Source: Glycomyces algeriensis (GTDB taxonomy: Bacteria; Actinomycetota; Actinomycetes; Mycobacteriales; Micromonosporaceae). From it: a DNA stretch of 64,000 nucleotides. Below, piece by piece: positions 42,601-51,021 of the stretch. The DNA is taken from assembly GCF_027622855.1 (NCBI RefSeq), contig NZ_JAPZVR010000016.1:1-64000 (forward strand), written 5' to 3'. A model generated the notes under the pieces. It searched no databases and was not told the DNA's origin. It saw only the letters and a program-made list of their open reading frames with translations. How positions within the stretch are numbered: the first letter of the stretch is position 1; the number at the start of each line of letters is the position of its first letter. Both the position numbers and the translations under genes were made by a program.

Positions 42601-43323
42601 GCCGTCGAGGGCGCGGACGGTGAGCTGGGGCTGGAACAGCCAGGCTTCGTCGGCGTTGTGCTGCGGTTCGCGCTGGCCGTTGACGAGGCCGAGTTCGACC
42701 ACGATGCTGTGGTCGCGTCGCCTGGTCTCGACCGTGAGGAACACCCCGTGGTCGTCGTCGCCGGTGAGGACGATGCGCTGGCGGTCGTCGCTGAGGTCGA
42801 TCTCGCGGCCGTGCTCGTCCCCGGCCGGGACGCGGCGCCATCCGCTCTTGGCTTTGCCGTCTTCGTCGGTGAAGGAGGTCTTGAGGTAGTGGCCCCAGGT
42901 GGCGCGGACGTGGATCTTCGCGGTGTCGACCGGGACGCGGAAGGAGAGGCCCATGCTGGAGGCTTCGAGGCGGCCGACGTCGGCGGTCTTGGCGGCGAGT
43001 TCGGCGTCTTCGGTGCCGGCGTTGAGGTTCTCGCCGTCGTCGTGGTCGTCGTGGGTGTTCGCGTCTTCGATGTCGCGCTTGGTGCCTTGCGGGAGCAGTT
43101 CCTTGGGGCCGAGCTGGCCGACGAGGTAGCGGGACCGGGGGCTGTCCTTGCCCACGATGTCCTCGTTGAGGCCGTTCCAGGGGCCGAGGAGATCGCGGGT
43201 GAGGTAGCCGAGCAGGTCTTCGCGGACGCCGAATGACGTGGCGTCCTCGAACAGCTGCGGGCGGCGCAGCAGTTCGGACGGGTTCGGACGGTCGGCCGGT
43301 TCCTGTCGTCCTTGAGAGGCCAT
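39622..43323 (-). CDS. drmA: DISARM helicase DrmA
   Basis: 1233 aa from ATG 43323 (GGAG six bases upstream). Walker A FFPTGGGKTEAYLG near 490-503, motif II IIQDELHLI near 750, and motif VI QASSRVGRDANRPG near 1027 mark a superfamily 2 helicase. A zinc-binding insert (CPWCGERFE ... CPRSVGEGRCPF) lies near 612-650. The long N-terminal region (1-450) with a MIT-like helical part is typical of DrmA. DrmA and DrmB bind and remodel DNA to stop phage. Here drmA is cut off from drmMI by 12 kb and needs its own promoter in the 172-bp region shared with the divergent Roc-COR gene. Confidence 0.95.
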   Translation of the reverse strand: MASQGRQEPADRPNPSELLRRPQLFEDATSFGVREDLLGYLTRDLLGPWNGLNEDIVGKDSPRSRYLVGQLGPKELLPQGTKRDIEDANTHDDHDDGENLNAGTEDAELAAKTADVGRLEASSMGLSFRVPVDTAKIHVRATWGHYLKTSFTDEDGKAKSGWRRVPAGDEHGREIDLSDDRQRIVLTGDDDHGVFLTVETRRRDHSIVVELGLVNGQREPQHNADEAWLFQPQLTVRALDGETAVFLPMDDPMREDAPESAYLDAEDMRLRLLYRNRLQYTRGRNVAVHADEVRGERRARELRTEWMPVTDVPGTSAPTPEESALLAGLELSMTALAEADAEALRAGLAPLADGYRVWLEEQEARIDGLPEQLRVYAREALGEARTIADRIGEGVRLLTEPGHEHHAIALRAFKFAQRAMADQRLHTQIAAHRATNGSDYATAQAAIEAKGPAAASWRPFQLAFLLLNLASLADPGHPDRRIGPQGLVDLLFFPTGGGKTEAYLGLAAFTMAIRRLQGVTGSGEEARDAAAGVAVFMRYTLRLLTSQQFQRASALVCAAELLRREAPDVYGDEPFRIGLWVGLKVTPNTYDDAAMDIADMKVRGKVGESKTLQLQACPWCGERFEANAIETDEGRRRVLLYCPRSVGEGRCPFSRRSSPGEGVPVVSVDEEIYRLLPAFMIATVDKLAQLPWKGEAGLLFGQTRSKCPRHGYRHPDLDERIGCGGKHVPKGKLPAVVSEPVIRPRPWDLIIQDELHLISGALGTSVALFESAVDYLLQWETEEGVAGPKIVASTATTKRAAAQVKGIYNRRVAIFPPPVLDVEDTFFSKQDPIAEKTPGRRYLGLCAHGVRLKQAEIRLWDTLLIAGQTLFDRYGSPADPYMTPVGYFNATRELAGMRRYLDDDVSIRVRRTRDGFSARLGSANTLRITELTSRIASSDISATLSELEQGFDPERDTAARRSAIGREMFAARKEKREPDPLAVELRERGSRTDAVLATSMLQVGVDVSRFGLMVVTGQPKNTAEYIQASSRVGRDANRPGLVVTLYNWTRPRDLDHYEDFYHYHDSYYRQVEALSVTPFTRRALDRGATGALVAAIRQGDRDASPNAAAARFDRNAAAVDDVVKTLIERAQQVKNPQAAQYLRERAENLFDDWELEKLRGGLVYRAGTGKANRAGLLRPADGTEWTTLTVANSMRETEGEAKLIFPADHEMKSPTLRGPQWSYGSRPDTEDGS

Positions 43324-43461
43324 GGCGCTCCGTTCACGGCTGAGACGACGCATCGGTGCTGGTGCGCCGCGTCGGTTCATTCTGCCCCACGGGGGTGACG
43401 TCGGGGGTCGCGCCGGTGCGGGTGGGCCGTTTCGGGGATCGCGCGGCGTGCGGAGGGTGCT

Positions 43462-43467
43462 TAGACT
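43462..43467 (+). promoter_or_regulatory. -10-like element TAGACT of the LRR-Roc-COR gene
   Basis: TAGACT lies 28 bp upstream of the ATG at 43496, with a normal leader containing TAAGGAG at 43482-43488. No clear -35 is seen. It sits in the 172-bp divergent region that must also hold the drmA promoter. Confidence 0.4.
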
Positions 43468-43495
43468 CGTGGTCATTCCCCTAAGGAGCCTTGCC

Positions 43496-46400
43496 ATGTC
43501 AATGGAAGTGGCGGAGTTGCGGATCGCTGAGGCGGTTGAGACCGGTGCCGAGACGTTGAACCTCTCCGGTCTGGACCTCTCTGAGGTTCCTGTCCGGCTT
43601 CGCAAGCTCACCGGTCTGATCGATCTCGATCTCAGTTTCAATCGGATCACCGCGCTTCCGGACTTCATCGGTGGGCTCCGCGGCCTGCGCAACCTCAATC
43701 TTCAACGCAACGGGCTTCTCTTCCTGCCGCGGCGCGTCGGCGATCTGTCGCGCCTGACCCGATTGCAGCTTCATTCGAACGGCCTTCGTGATGTGCCCAG
43801 GGCGATCGGCCAACTCGTTCGGCTAGAGGAGCTAGCGCTGGGCGGCAACCGAATCGAACGCCTTCCCGGCTTCCTTCTCGATCTCCACCGCCTCAACTCC
43901 CTAGATTTGTACGGCAACGAGATCACAGAGCTCCCCCACGAGTTCGAGTCGTTGCAAGGCCTCACGGACCTCGACCTCGGCGGGAACCGCCTGACCGGTC
44001 TGCCCGGGTCGATCGGCGAATGTTCCGGTCTGACCCGGCTCGTCTTGAGCGGAAACTCCCTCAACAGGATTCCCGAGGAAATCGGCGCGCTCAAACGCCT
44101 GACCCATCTCAATCTCAGCCGCAACGACCTCGGGCGGTTTCCGAATGCCGTCGTCGAACTCGAGAACCTCACCCACCTCGACCTCGGAGGCAATCGCATC
44201 AGGGCGATCCCCGCCGACATCCGCAGGCTCACCCGCTTGACGCACCTCAACTTGAGCGGCAACCGCCTGAGGTCGCTCCCCGACGAGATCGGTGAGCTGC
44301 GGGAGACAGTCACGATCAATCTCCAGGGCAACCGCCTCACCGACCTCCCCCCGAGCCTCGCCCGCGCCACTTCGCTCCGCACGCTCGCCGTCGAGGACAA
44401 CGACCTGTCTCCAGAACTCAAGGCCGCGAGTACGCAGGGGACCAAGTCGGTCTTGACCTACCTTCGCGAGCAGGCGATCGCCTCCGTCGCCGTCCGCGAG
44501 GCCAAACTGGTCGTGATCGGCGAAGGCGCGGTCGGCAAGTCCTCGCTGCTCGCGGCCCTGCGCGGCGAGGCCTTCGTCGAGCAGCGCCCCCTCACGCACG
44601 GGCTCGAGGTCGGCCCTGTGAACTTGGCAGACGCTCTCGGGCGACCGTTGACCCTCAACGCCTGGGATTTCGGCGGCCAGTCGACCAACCGCCCTGTGCA
44701 CCAGTTGTTCTTCACCTCGTGGGCGGTGTACGTCATCGCTTGGAATCCCCGCAGCGGGGCCGCGCAGGGATTCGTCGAGTACTGGGTGAACCTGGTGCGC
44801 CGGCGAGTGGGAGCCGAAGCTCGCATCCACATCGTGGCCACCCACGCCGACGCGCACGACCATCTCGGCGACCTCGACCGGACCCGCCTGCAACGCAAAG
44901 CCGACAGCGAGATCGCCGGGTTCCACCGCATTGACAGCAAGACCGGCCGTGGCATCGCGGAACTCGCCTCCGCTATCGCCACCACCGCCGCTGACCTTCA
45001 GCATCTGGAGCGGCGCCTTCCGGCCCGCTGGCGAGCGGTGATGGAAGAACTCGCCGAAGGCGGAGAGAGCCACCTCGCGATCGACGATTACCTGGGCCGT
45101 ACCCGGAGCCACGGTCTCGACGACGACTCGGCGCTGACGCTCGCCCGTGTCGCCACCGAGCTCGGGCACTGGTGCTACTTCCCCGATGCCAAGGGGCTCG
45201 ACGAGCTCGTGGTTCTCAAGGGGGACTGGCTCAGTCGAGCCATCAGCCTGGCCTTGAACGACCCGGTGACACGGGACCGGGAAGGGCTCGTCTCGCACGA
45301 TCGGCTCAGGCGAGTGTGGGACGATCCGAGGAGGCCCGAGCATGAGCGCTACCCGCGGCGCGTGCATTCAGCACTGATCGAGCTCATGCACGAGTTCGAG
45401 ATCGCTTACCCCGTCCGGGATTCCTACGACGGTCCGACGAGCCTCATCACCCAACTGGTATCCACTGTGGAACCCGACCTGGAGGACTGGACGCGGTACG
45501 ACCCCGGGCTCCCGGAGCAGTCATATGTGATCGAGTTCCGCGACGCGAGCGACCGCCCCGCGAAGCCCGAAGGGCTCATGTTCCGGTTGATCGCGCGGTT
45601 CCATCGCTTCGCGCTCCAGAGGGGGGACCTCGGCCGCGGCGTGCACTGGGCGTCCGGAGTGGTCCTGGACGACGGCAATCACGGCAGGGCCCTGGTGCGG
45701 ATCGAAAACGATCGCCTTTCGGTGACCGTCAAGGCGGCGTACCCCACGTACCTGTGCAAGTTGCTCGCCGACGAGATCTGCAACCATCTGCCCGAGTGGA
45801 AGGGCCTGACTCGAGTGACTCGCGTACCGTGCGGCGCCGTCTGCGCGGCCGCGGGTTCGCCCAAAGCGGGCTCGATGCTGTTCGACCTCGAAGCGCTCCA
45901 ATCGTTCAAGGCCGAGGGCCATGTGGGCGCCGCCTGCAACAAGTGCAACCAGATGGTCCCGCTCGACGCGCTGATCGGGGAGTTCGGAGCAATCGCCGGG
46001 GCCCGGTCCGAGTCCGAAGACGGGATCGTCGCGGACATCCAGGCGAGGCTCGACTCGCTTCGCGAACTGGTCGACGAGCAGGGCTCGCTGACGCGGGCGC
46101 ATGTGAGCACCGACCTGCGCCGCGCCATGACGGAGGCGGACACCCGGGTCGAAGAGCTGATCGAGATGGGCTTCCGGCTGCTCGCCGACGACGGCATGCA
46201 CGGCCCGCGATTGTTCACGGTGACCCAGGACGACTCGGGCCCGCGCATCAAAGGCCTTGCGCAGCAGCGCATTCGAGTGATCCTCCACTGCGAGCACTCC
46301 CGCAGGCCCGTGCATCTCCTCGACGGCGACCCGGACAAGGGGGTCTACACGTTCGACATGGACCGGGAATGGCTCACCAAAGCCAGGCCGTGGATCAATT

Positions 46401-46738
46401 TCACGGCCAGGATGCTCAGGCTCGGCGGCGAGCTGGTGCCCGCGGGTCTGCGGCTCGAGCTCGCGAGCTCGGATTGGAAGGGCATCGAGAACGAGGTCGG
46501 CTTGGCGGCTAGCGCCGTCAAGGAGCTCGCCTCCAACGCCTCCGACTTGGCCGCCTGGAAGGACGCCGACGCGGATCTCGGCGGTGAGGCGCAGTTCGAC
46601 GAGCTCTCACGCGGCCGGATCCATCGGCTCCGCGCCTTGGTGGAGCAGCAGGACCCGGACTTCGCGGGGCTGGTGCGGGTCCGGTCCGGCGACCGGTTCC
46701 GCTGGGTGCACAAGGACTTCGCCGACCGCTACCGGTGA
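43496..46738 (+). CDS. LRR-Roc-COR (ROCO family) GTPase
   Basis: 1080 aa from ATG 43496 behind TAAGGAG. Residues 10-320 are 12-13 leucine-rich repeats of 23 residues (pattern LTHLNLSGNRLRSLPDEIGE). A Roc G-domain follows: P-loop GEGAVGKSSLL at 342-352, G3 DFGGQ near 392, G4 THAD near 449. The COR dimerisation domain covers about 500-770. A Cys-rich segment (VPCGAVCAAAG near 780; AACNKCNQMV near 811) suggests a zinc site, then a helical C-terminus. Bacterial ROCO proteins are nucleotide-controlled dimers; a role in immunity is not established. Its place inside a DISARM locus suggests a sensor or switch. Confidence 0.93.
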   Translation: MSMEVAELRIAEAVETGAETLNLSGLDLSEVPVRLRKLTGLIDLDLSFNRITALPDFIGGLRGLRNLNLQRNGLLFLPRRVGDLSRLTRLQLHSNGLRDVPRAIGQLVRLEELALGGNRIERLPGFLLDLHRLNSLDLYGNEITELPHEFESLQGLTDLDLGGNRLTGLPGSIGECSGLTRLVLSGNSLNRIPEEIGALKRLTHLNLSRNDLGRFPNAVVELENLTHLDLGGNRIRAIPADIRRLTRLTHLNLSGNRLRSLPDEIGELRETVTINLQGNRLTDLPPSLARATSLRTLAVEDNDLSPELKAASTQGTKSVLTYLREQAIASVAVREAKLVVIGEGAVGKSSLLAALRGEAFVEQRPLTHGLEVGPVNLADALGRPLTLNAWDFGGQSTNRPVHQLFFTSWAVYVIAWNPRSGAAQGFVEYWVNLVRRRVGAEARIHIVATHADAHDHLGDLDRTRLQRKADSEIAGFHRIDSKTGRGIAELASAIATTAADLQHLERRLPARWRAVMEELAEGGESHLAIDDYLGRTRSHGLDDDSALTLARVATELGHWCYFPDAKGLDELVVLKGDWLSRAISLALNDPVTRDREGLVSHDRLRRVWDDPRRPEHERYPRRVHSALIELMHEFEIAYPVRDSYDGPTSLITQLVSTVEPDLEDWTRYDPGLPEQSYVIEFRDASDRPAKPEGLMFRLIARFHRFALQRGDLGRGVHWASGVVLDDGNHGRALVRIENDRLSVTVKAAYPTYLCKLLADEICNHLPEWKGLTRVTRVPCGAVCAAAGSPKAGSMLFDLEALQSFKAEGHVGAACNKCNQMVPLDALIGEFGAIAGARSESEDGIVADIQARLDSLRELVDEQGSLTRAHVSTDLRRAMTEADTRVEELIEMGFRLLADDGMHGPRLFTVTQDDSGPRIKGLAQQRIRVILHCEHSRRPVHLLDGDPDKGVYTFDMDREWLTKARPWINFTARMLRLGGELVPAGLRLELASSDWKGIENEVGLAASAVKELASNASDLAAWKDADADLGGEAQFDELSRGRIHRLRALVEQQDPDFAGLVRVRSGDRFRWVHKDFADRYR

Positions 46739-46820
46739 TCCGCGGACGCCCGCTTCGACCGGGCGCGTGAGCTTGACCGGCAACGGGGTCGGCGCCGCGG
46801 CTCCGGCGCTGACCGCGCCC

Positions 46821-47195
46821 TCAAGCGGAGCGGTAGGCGGCGAACGCCGACTCGCACTCCCATTCCACGAACGTGCGCTTGGCTCCCAGGTCGTCGGTCA
46901 GCGGCAGGCGACGGAGGTCGGCTGCCAGCGCGAAGAACCCGGGCCCGGGGAGGCCCGAATCAGCGCCGTGCACAAGCGCTGAGATCATGAATCGCTCGCC
47001 GGTGACGGCCTCATGGTGCTTGTTGATGTCGTCGCATAGCTTCCCGATCCTGCCGGGGAATCCGGCCGACGGGGAGGCGATGGGCGAGCCGAGTTCCTTG
47101 TTCAGTTCGCCGTAGGTGAGGGTGTCGCCGCGGGCGGCATACTGCTTGAGGACTTCGAGTCCGGCTTCCACGAGTTGGGGGTCTGGTTCGGGCAT
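46821..47195 (-). CDS. Small protein of the YGEL-LGSP family, copy inside the DISARM insert
   Basis: 124 aa from ATG 47195. Conserved blocks shared with the protein at 63236-63685: L.EAGLEVLKQYAARGDTLTY, GELNKELGSP, RIGKLCDDINKHHEAVTG, SALVHGADSGLPGPGFFALA and GAKRTFVEWE. The pattern YGEL..xLG...A...LV.....GLPG.GFFALA is one I associate with small proteins in bacterial defence islands, of unknown function. It is convergent with the Roc-COR gene (83-bp gap). No HEPN extension follows it. Confidence 0.75.
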   Translation of the reverse strand: MPEPDPQLVEAGLEVLKQYAARGDTLTYGELNKELGSPIASPSAGFPGRIGKLCDDINKHHEAVTGERFMISALVHGADSGLPGPGFFALAADLRRLPLTDDLGAKRTFVEWECESAFAAYRSA

Positions 47196-47359
47196 CACGG
47201 GCCTTTCAGCGAGGGGTTGCGGCCGGAGGTGTGGCGGGCCAGGGTGGCGGCACCGTACCACGCACGCACGGTCTGCACCAGGCTCAGTCCATGTTCGACG
47301 GTCGGGTGTGCACGCGGCGGCCGGACGCAGTCTGTGTCGCCGGCTTCGAGTCGACGGGA

Positions 47360-47712
47360 GTGATGCAAGCCCGGCCGTGCGGCCGTGCGGCAGGGTCGAT
47401 GGCGCGGGTCCCGGCCGTGACCGGGCGGGGCCTCGCAGAGCGGCTTATCCGAAGAACGGGCCCGGCCGAGCCGCCTAGCCGCTGTGATGCCTCAGCGTGA
47501 GGTCGAACCATGGCGCGAAAGCCCAGCCGTTCGGCCGAACTCGGGGATGCCGAGCCCGCGCAGCCGCAGCCGCGCTGATGTTGCAGGAACGCCCGTCTCC
47601 CGGTCGACCGACCACGTGGAGGCCCGCCTCCCAACCAACCAACGACATGGAGAGCCCGGCCTTTCGGCCCGACCGACGACGCGGGGGCCCGGCCGTCAGG
47701 CCGAGCCCCCGC
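47360..47712. repeat. Cluster of GCCCGGCC...GGCCG palindromic repeats
   Basis: The 553-bp gap 47196-47748 holds no convincing gene. It has six or so imperfect units of the form GCCCGGCCG-N2-4-GGCCG, for example near 47369, 47407, 47460, 47522, 47654 and 47690. The last forms a hairpin with arms GCGGGGGC (47681-47688) / GCCCCCGC (47705-47712) and TTT beyond. They look like REP-type extragenic palindromes. Confidence 0.45.
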
Positions 47713-47748
47713 TTTCCCATTACGCAATACCGTTGCGCTGCAACATGA

Positions 47749-49383
47749 CTACCAGCTCGCGGCGGCCTTGCGGCGGCGCAGGAGCACGAACACGACCACG
47801 CCCGCAGCGAGCACCGCGGCGGCCGTCGCGCCGATGACCGTGAGCGAGACGCCCGTGGTCGGCAGCTGCTCCGAGCCGTTCCCGCCACCGGGGACGGCGG
47901 CGTTGAGGCTCAGTGCGGCGACGTTGTTCTCCAGGTCGCCGTCGATCGTCGGGTAGTCAGCCTCGGTGAGGCCCCAGTTCTCCTCGAAGCCGGTGAAGTC
48001 CCAGGTGTCGGCGCTTTCCATGACTGAGACGAGGCCGTCGGTCGAGGGCTTCGCGACGGTCACGGTCACGGGGAGGTCGAATGCGAACTCCTCATCGACC
48101 CGAAGCCTGTCGGGCCCGTCGCACATGACGTCGACGCGCTCGAGCCCGTAGAGGGCCGGGTCGACCGTCCACTCACGGATTTCCATGCTGTTGCAGAAGG
48201 TGCCGTCGAGTTCGATGTAGCCGTACTCGTTGAAGCCGGTCGCTTCGACACCGGTGGGCAGCTGGATCGCGATGTTGAATCGGCCTTCGCCGGAGCCGGG
48301 GTGCGGCCGGGAGAGGCCGTCGGCCGGGCCGAGGTTCTCGATCACGACGGGAATGGTGGTGTCCGCGCCGGCTTCGCCGTCGATGCGCTGGCCCGCGACG
48401 GTCATGTCGAACGGGTTGGCCGCCGAGACGATCGTCGTCTGCGGGGACCGCTCGATCTCGGTGCGGTCGGTCAGTTCGAAGACGAGCTCCTGGTCGGCGT
48501 CGAAGAACTCGACTTCATCGAGGTAGTACTGGCCCCAACCGTCAAGCGGCGAGATGTGGAAGCCCTGGCGGAACGTCATCGGGCCGGGCACGTTCGCGCC
48601 GAGGGTCACGCTGATCGGCGAATCCGCGGAGAGTTCGTAGACCTCACCGGGCGCCGGCGTGAGTTCGGGGAACGCGCACATCACTTCGTCTTCGCGGAAG
48701 ATGCCGCAGTTGCTGTAGTCCGAGGCGACCGAGAGGTCCGAGGAGTCGCTCCAGTAGCTGAAGATGACGCCGCGGATGGTGGACTCACCAGTGTTCGCGA
48801 ACTCGATCGCGGGGGTGACGGTGTCGCCGGCCGCGACGTCCTCGAAGTCGCTCGCGTTCACGGAGTAGTCCCACTCCGCGTCGTCTGGAGCAAGGAAGGT
48901 CCAGCTGCCGGGGATCTCGGTGGGCGCGTACCCGCCGGGCTCCACGGTCACCAGCCAGTCGACCTGCTCGTTGGCGATGACTCCAGGGCCGGGGAGCACG
49001 TCGAACCGGATGTCGTACATCGAGTTGGCGTGCATGTCTGCGAAGTTGCAGTCGAGGGTCGCGCCGTCGGCGACGCAGGCCGGGTCTTCGGTCACGAAGG
49101 TGGTGCCCTCGTCCGCGAGGCCGAACTTGATGTGGACGTTCTCGAGGATCTCGTCATCGGCGGCACCGCCGGTCTCGACTACGAGCCGAGCCTGCTGCGA
49201 CTCGGTCTCCTCGGTCCAGCCGACGTAGAAGTCGGAGGTCTCCCAGGGCTCGGCCCAGGCTTGGACGTCGAGTTGTTCCTGGGCTTGGGCGGGGGCGGCG
49301 GTGAGGCCGACCGCGAAGGCGGCCGCGGTGAGCGCGGCGCCCGCACCGGCGAGGACTCGCCGCGTGGGGTTCGGGGAGGTCAT
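47749..49383 (-). CDS. LPXTG cell-wall-anchored surface protein
   Basis: 544 aa from ATG 49383 (AAGGA upstream). A signal peptide spans 1-34 (RRVLAGAGAALTAAAFAVGL, cleaved after AQA). The ectodomain is acidic and beta-rich, with DUF11/CARDB-like repeats (EILENVHIKFGLADEG; TPAIEFANTGESTIRGVIF; TTIPVVIENLGPADGLS). The C-terminus has the sortase signal LPTTG, a membrane helix and RRRK. It would be covalently attached to peptidoglycan. It is an odd gene to find inside a DISARM operon and may have been carried in with the insert. No adhesive or enzymatic domain is recognised. Confidence 0.87.
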   Translation of the reverse strand: MTSPNPTRRVLAGAGAALTAAAFAVGLTAAPAQAQEQLDVQAWAEPWETSDFYVGWTEETESQQARLVVETGGAADDEILENVHIKFGLADEGTTFVTEDPACVADGATLDCNFADMHANSMYDIRFDVLPGPGVIANEQVDWLVTVEPGGYAPTEIPGSWTFLAPDDAEWDYSVNASDFEDVAAGDTVTPAIEFANTGESTIRGVIFSYWSDSSDLSVASDYSNCGIFREDEVMCAFPELTPAPGEVYELSADSPISVTLGANVPGPMTFRQGFHISPLDGWGQYYLDEVEFFDADQELVFELTDRTEIERSPQTTIVSAANPFDMTVAGQRIDGEAGADTTIPVVIENLGPADGLSRPHPGSGEGRFNIAIQLPTGVEATGFNEYGYIELDGTFCNSMEIREWTVDPALYGLERVDVMCDGPDRLRVDEEFAFDLPVTVTVAKPSTDGLVSVMESADTWDFTGFEENWGLTEADYPTIDGDLENNVAALSLNAAVPGGGNGSEQLPTTGVSLTVIGATAAAVLAAGVVVFVLLRRRKAAASW

Positions 49384-49653
49384 GTATTTCCTTGCTTCTG
49401 TTGTGAATGAGGGGTCCTGGTTCAGGGGGTGCCGGAGATACCGGCCTCATCGACACGCGTCGCGGCCAGTGACGGTTGCAGGGTTCGACCGAATTGAAAC
49501 GTTCGAACCAAGGACGCGGGCGACCACGGTCCTTCGGGCCTGGTCAACGGGCCCGAGCCACCGACCATCTAATTTGCGCATAATGGACTGACGACGAATG
49601 AGGCCACCAGGGCGCGAGGCAGACTGAGACGACCAGAGCCCGAGACGATAGCC

Positions 49654-49884
49654 ATGCTGCAGGAGCAGAGACAGGCCCAGACCGCATGGTTGGCGAAGTA
49701 CCGCGATCGCTACCCTGCCGACCCCGACGCGCTCGACGAGGACGGCGAACCACTCGACCTCCTCGCGCCGCCGGAGATCGTCGCCGAGCTGGAAGCCGAG
49801 ACCGACCGGATCCGCGAGCACTACACCGCCGCCTACCGAGCGCATCGCTTCCAGACTGCCCTTATCCCCGAACGAGGACCGTAG
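49654..49884 (+). CDS. Small acidic hypothetical protein
   Basis: 76 aa from ATG 49654, beginning MLQEQRQAQTAWLAKYRDRY, with an acidic middle (DPDALDEDGEPLDLL) and a helical C-terminal half (EIVAELEAETDRIREHY). Codon third positions are mostly G/C. No Shine-Dalgarno is obvious. The gene follows the divergent LPXTG gene after 270 bp and precedes a 293-bp gap (49885-50177) in which I see nothing but the leader ORF's binding site. No family recognised. Confidence 0.5.
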   Translation: MLQEQRQAQTAWLAKYRDRYPADPDALDEDGEPLDLLAPPEIVAELEAETDRIREHYTAAYRAHRFQTALIPERGP

Positions 49885-50177
49885 CCACTCGACCCGATGC
49901 CTGACCCACATCGAACGCAGACCCCGATCCTGGTTCCCCGACCCGGACTTCTCGCCGGGCTGGGCCCTGCGCCCCCAGTGAGGACACGCAACGGCACGAG
50001 CGGCGCTCTGCCCGCCGGTTCGAGTTCGTACAGCGATGTTGCGGCCTCCCGAGCGCAGGTCGCTCTCACCTCGGCCGATACGCGTGGCCCTCGGTTCGGG
50101 GCCGCCTTGCGTCCTGCGCGAAAGCCTCGATTCGGGTAACGTTTTGTCCGCCTCCACCCCCAGACAGGAAGGCCCCC

Positions 50178-50252
50178 ATGGCGAGTATCGATGAGGTCGG
50201 CACGCCGACCGGCTCGAACGGTGATGCCGCAACCGACGTCGAGCGCGCCTAG
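50178..50252 (+). CDS. Leader-type small ORF (24 aa) or broken N-terminus
   Basis: ATG 50178 follows a strong CAGGAAGG and encodes MASIDEVGTPTGSNGDAATD plus VERA, then TAG. The next gene starts eight bases on in the +1 frame, with no Shine-Dalgarno of its own. Either this is a leader ORF that hands ribosomes to the next gene, or it is the true N-terminus separated by a frameshift. Confidence 0.45.
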   Translation: MASIDEVGTPTGSNGDAATDVERA

Positions 50253-50259
50253 CCGGCCG

Positions 50260-51021
50260 ATGTCGAGTCTTTTGGAGGTCGCGGCGAAGATCGCGGCCGA
50301 TAAGGAGCAGGCATCGCAGCTCGCCGGACCCCTTGCCGCGGCGAAGGACCAGGTCGAGGAGACGGCTGACCGGTTGAACGCCATCGGGATCGAACGCAGT
50401 GCGGCGCAGATGCAGCAGGTCGTGACGGCGCTCGAGGAGGCCGAATCGATTCGGGCTGCGCTTGAAGGCGGGCTGCAGAAGGCGCACTGGCAGGTGATGT
50501 CGGCGGCTCACGGGAGGATCGGACCGGGCGCACCCGGATCGGGCGCGATCGTCCCGCTGGTCCGGAAGGAAGGTCGGGACGGCGCGCTCGCAGGCGGACT
50601 CGATGCTGTCCCACCGCATGTGCGGCACGGCGCCAGCCCGAGTGGCGAAGAGTTGTCGGGCATCGACCCGAGCCTCAGCCCCTTCCAGAAGGAGCATGAG
50701 GGCGCTGGCGACGACTCGAAGATGGGCAAGCTCAGCCGCTTCGGCCGCAAAGCGGTACGCAACACCGGCGACCTGGTCGACGCTTCGAAGAAGATCGTCG
50801 ACGCTCGTGCCGATACATTCCAGCGGGACTATGACCCTTGGGGCCCTTCCGCTCAGACCACCACCGAGGTTCCGACCGCGCCGCCATCGACACCCGGCTT
50901 CTACCGCCCTGAGGGGACCGACATCCGCGCCGGGGATGTCATCGGCACTAGCATCGTGGTAGCTGTGATCGCTGTCGAAGGGCTATCGCGGATTCTCAGA
51001 AAGAGGGAGCATGGCAAGTAA
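50260..51021 (+). CDS. Coiled-coil protein with C-terminal membrane segment (DUF6244-like N-terminus)
   Basis: 253 aa from ATG 50260 (the frame is open to 50191). Residues 1-90 form a helical hairpin: LEVAAKIAADKEQASQLAGPL, DRLNAIGIERSAAQMQQVVTALEEAESIRAAL. The layout is like WXG100-size or DUF6244 proteins of actinobacteria. A Gly/Pro-rich middle and a Lys/Arg stretch (FGRKAVRNTGDLVDASKKIV) lead to a single membrane helix near the end (IGTSIVVAVIAVEGLSRIL) with a basic tail. It overlaps the next gene by 11 bp. No function is known; a role in a membrane-bound complex is a guess. Confidence 0.6.
   Translation: MSSLLEVAAKIAADKEQASQLAGPLAAAKDQVEETADRLNAIGIERSAAQMQQVVTALEEAESIRAALEGGLQKAHWQVMSAAHGRIGPGAPGSGAIVPLVRKEGRDGALAGGLDAVPPHVRHGASPSGEELSGIDPSLSPFQKEHEGAGDDSKMGKLSRFGRKAVRNTGDLVDASKKIVDARADTFQRDYDPWGPSAQTTTEVPTAPPSTPGFYRPEGTDIRAGDVIGTSIVVAVIAVEGLSRILRKREHGK

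Noticed and set aside
43520-44420. Regular 69-bp periodicity that could look like a tandem or CRISPR-like repeat
   Set aside because: It is the coding pattern of 23-residue leucine-rich repeats; no identical repeats with unique spacers exist. No CRISPR array was seen anywhere in the window.
49897-50139. Plus-strand 80-codon frame between the small acidic ORF and the leader ORF
   Set aside because: Pro/Arg/Ser-rich, no binding site, no family and poor codon pattern.
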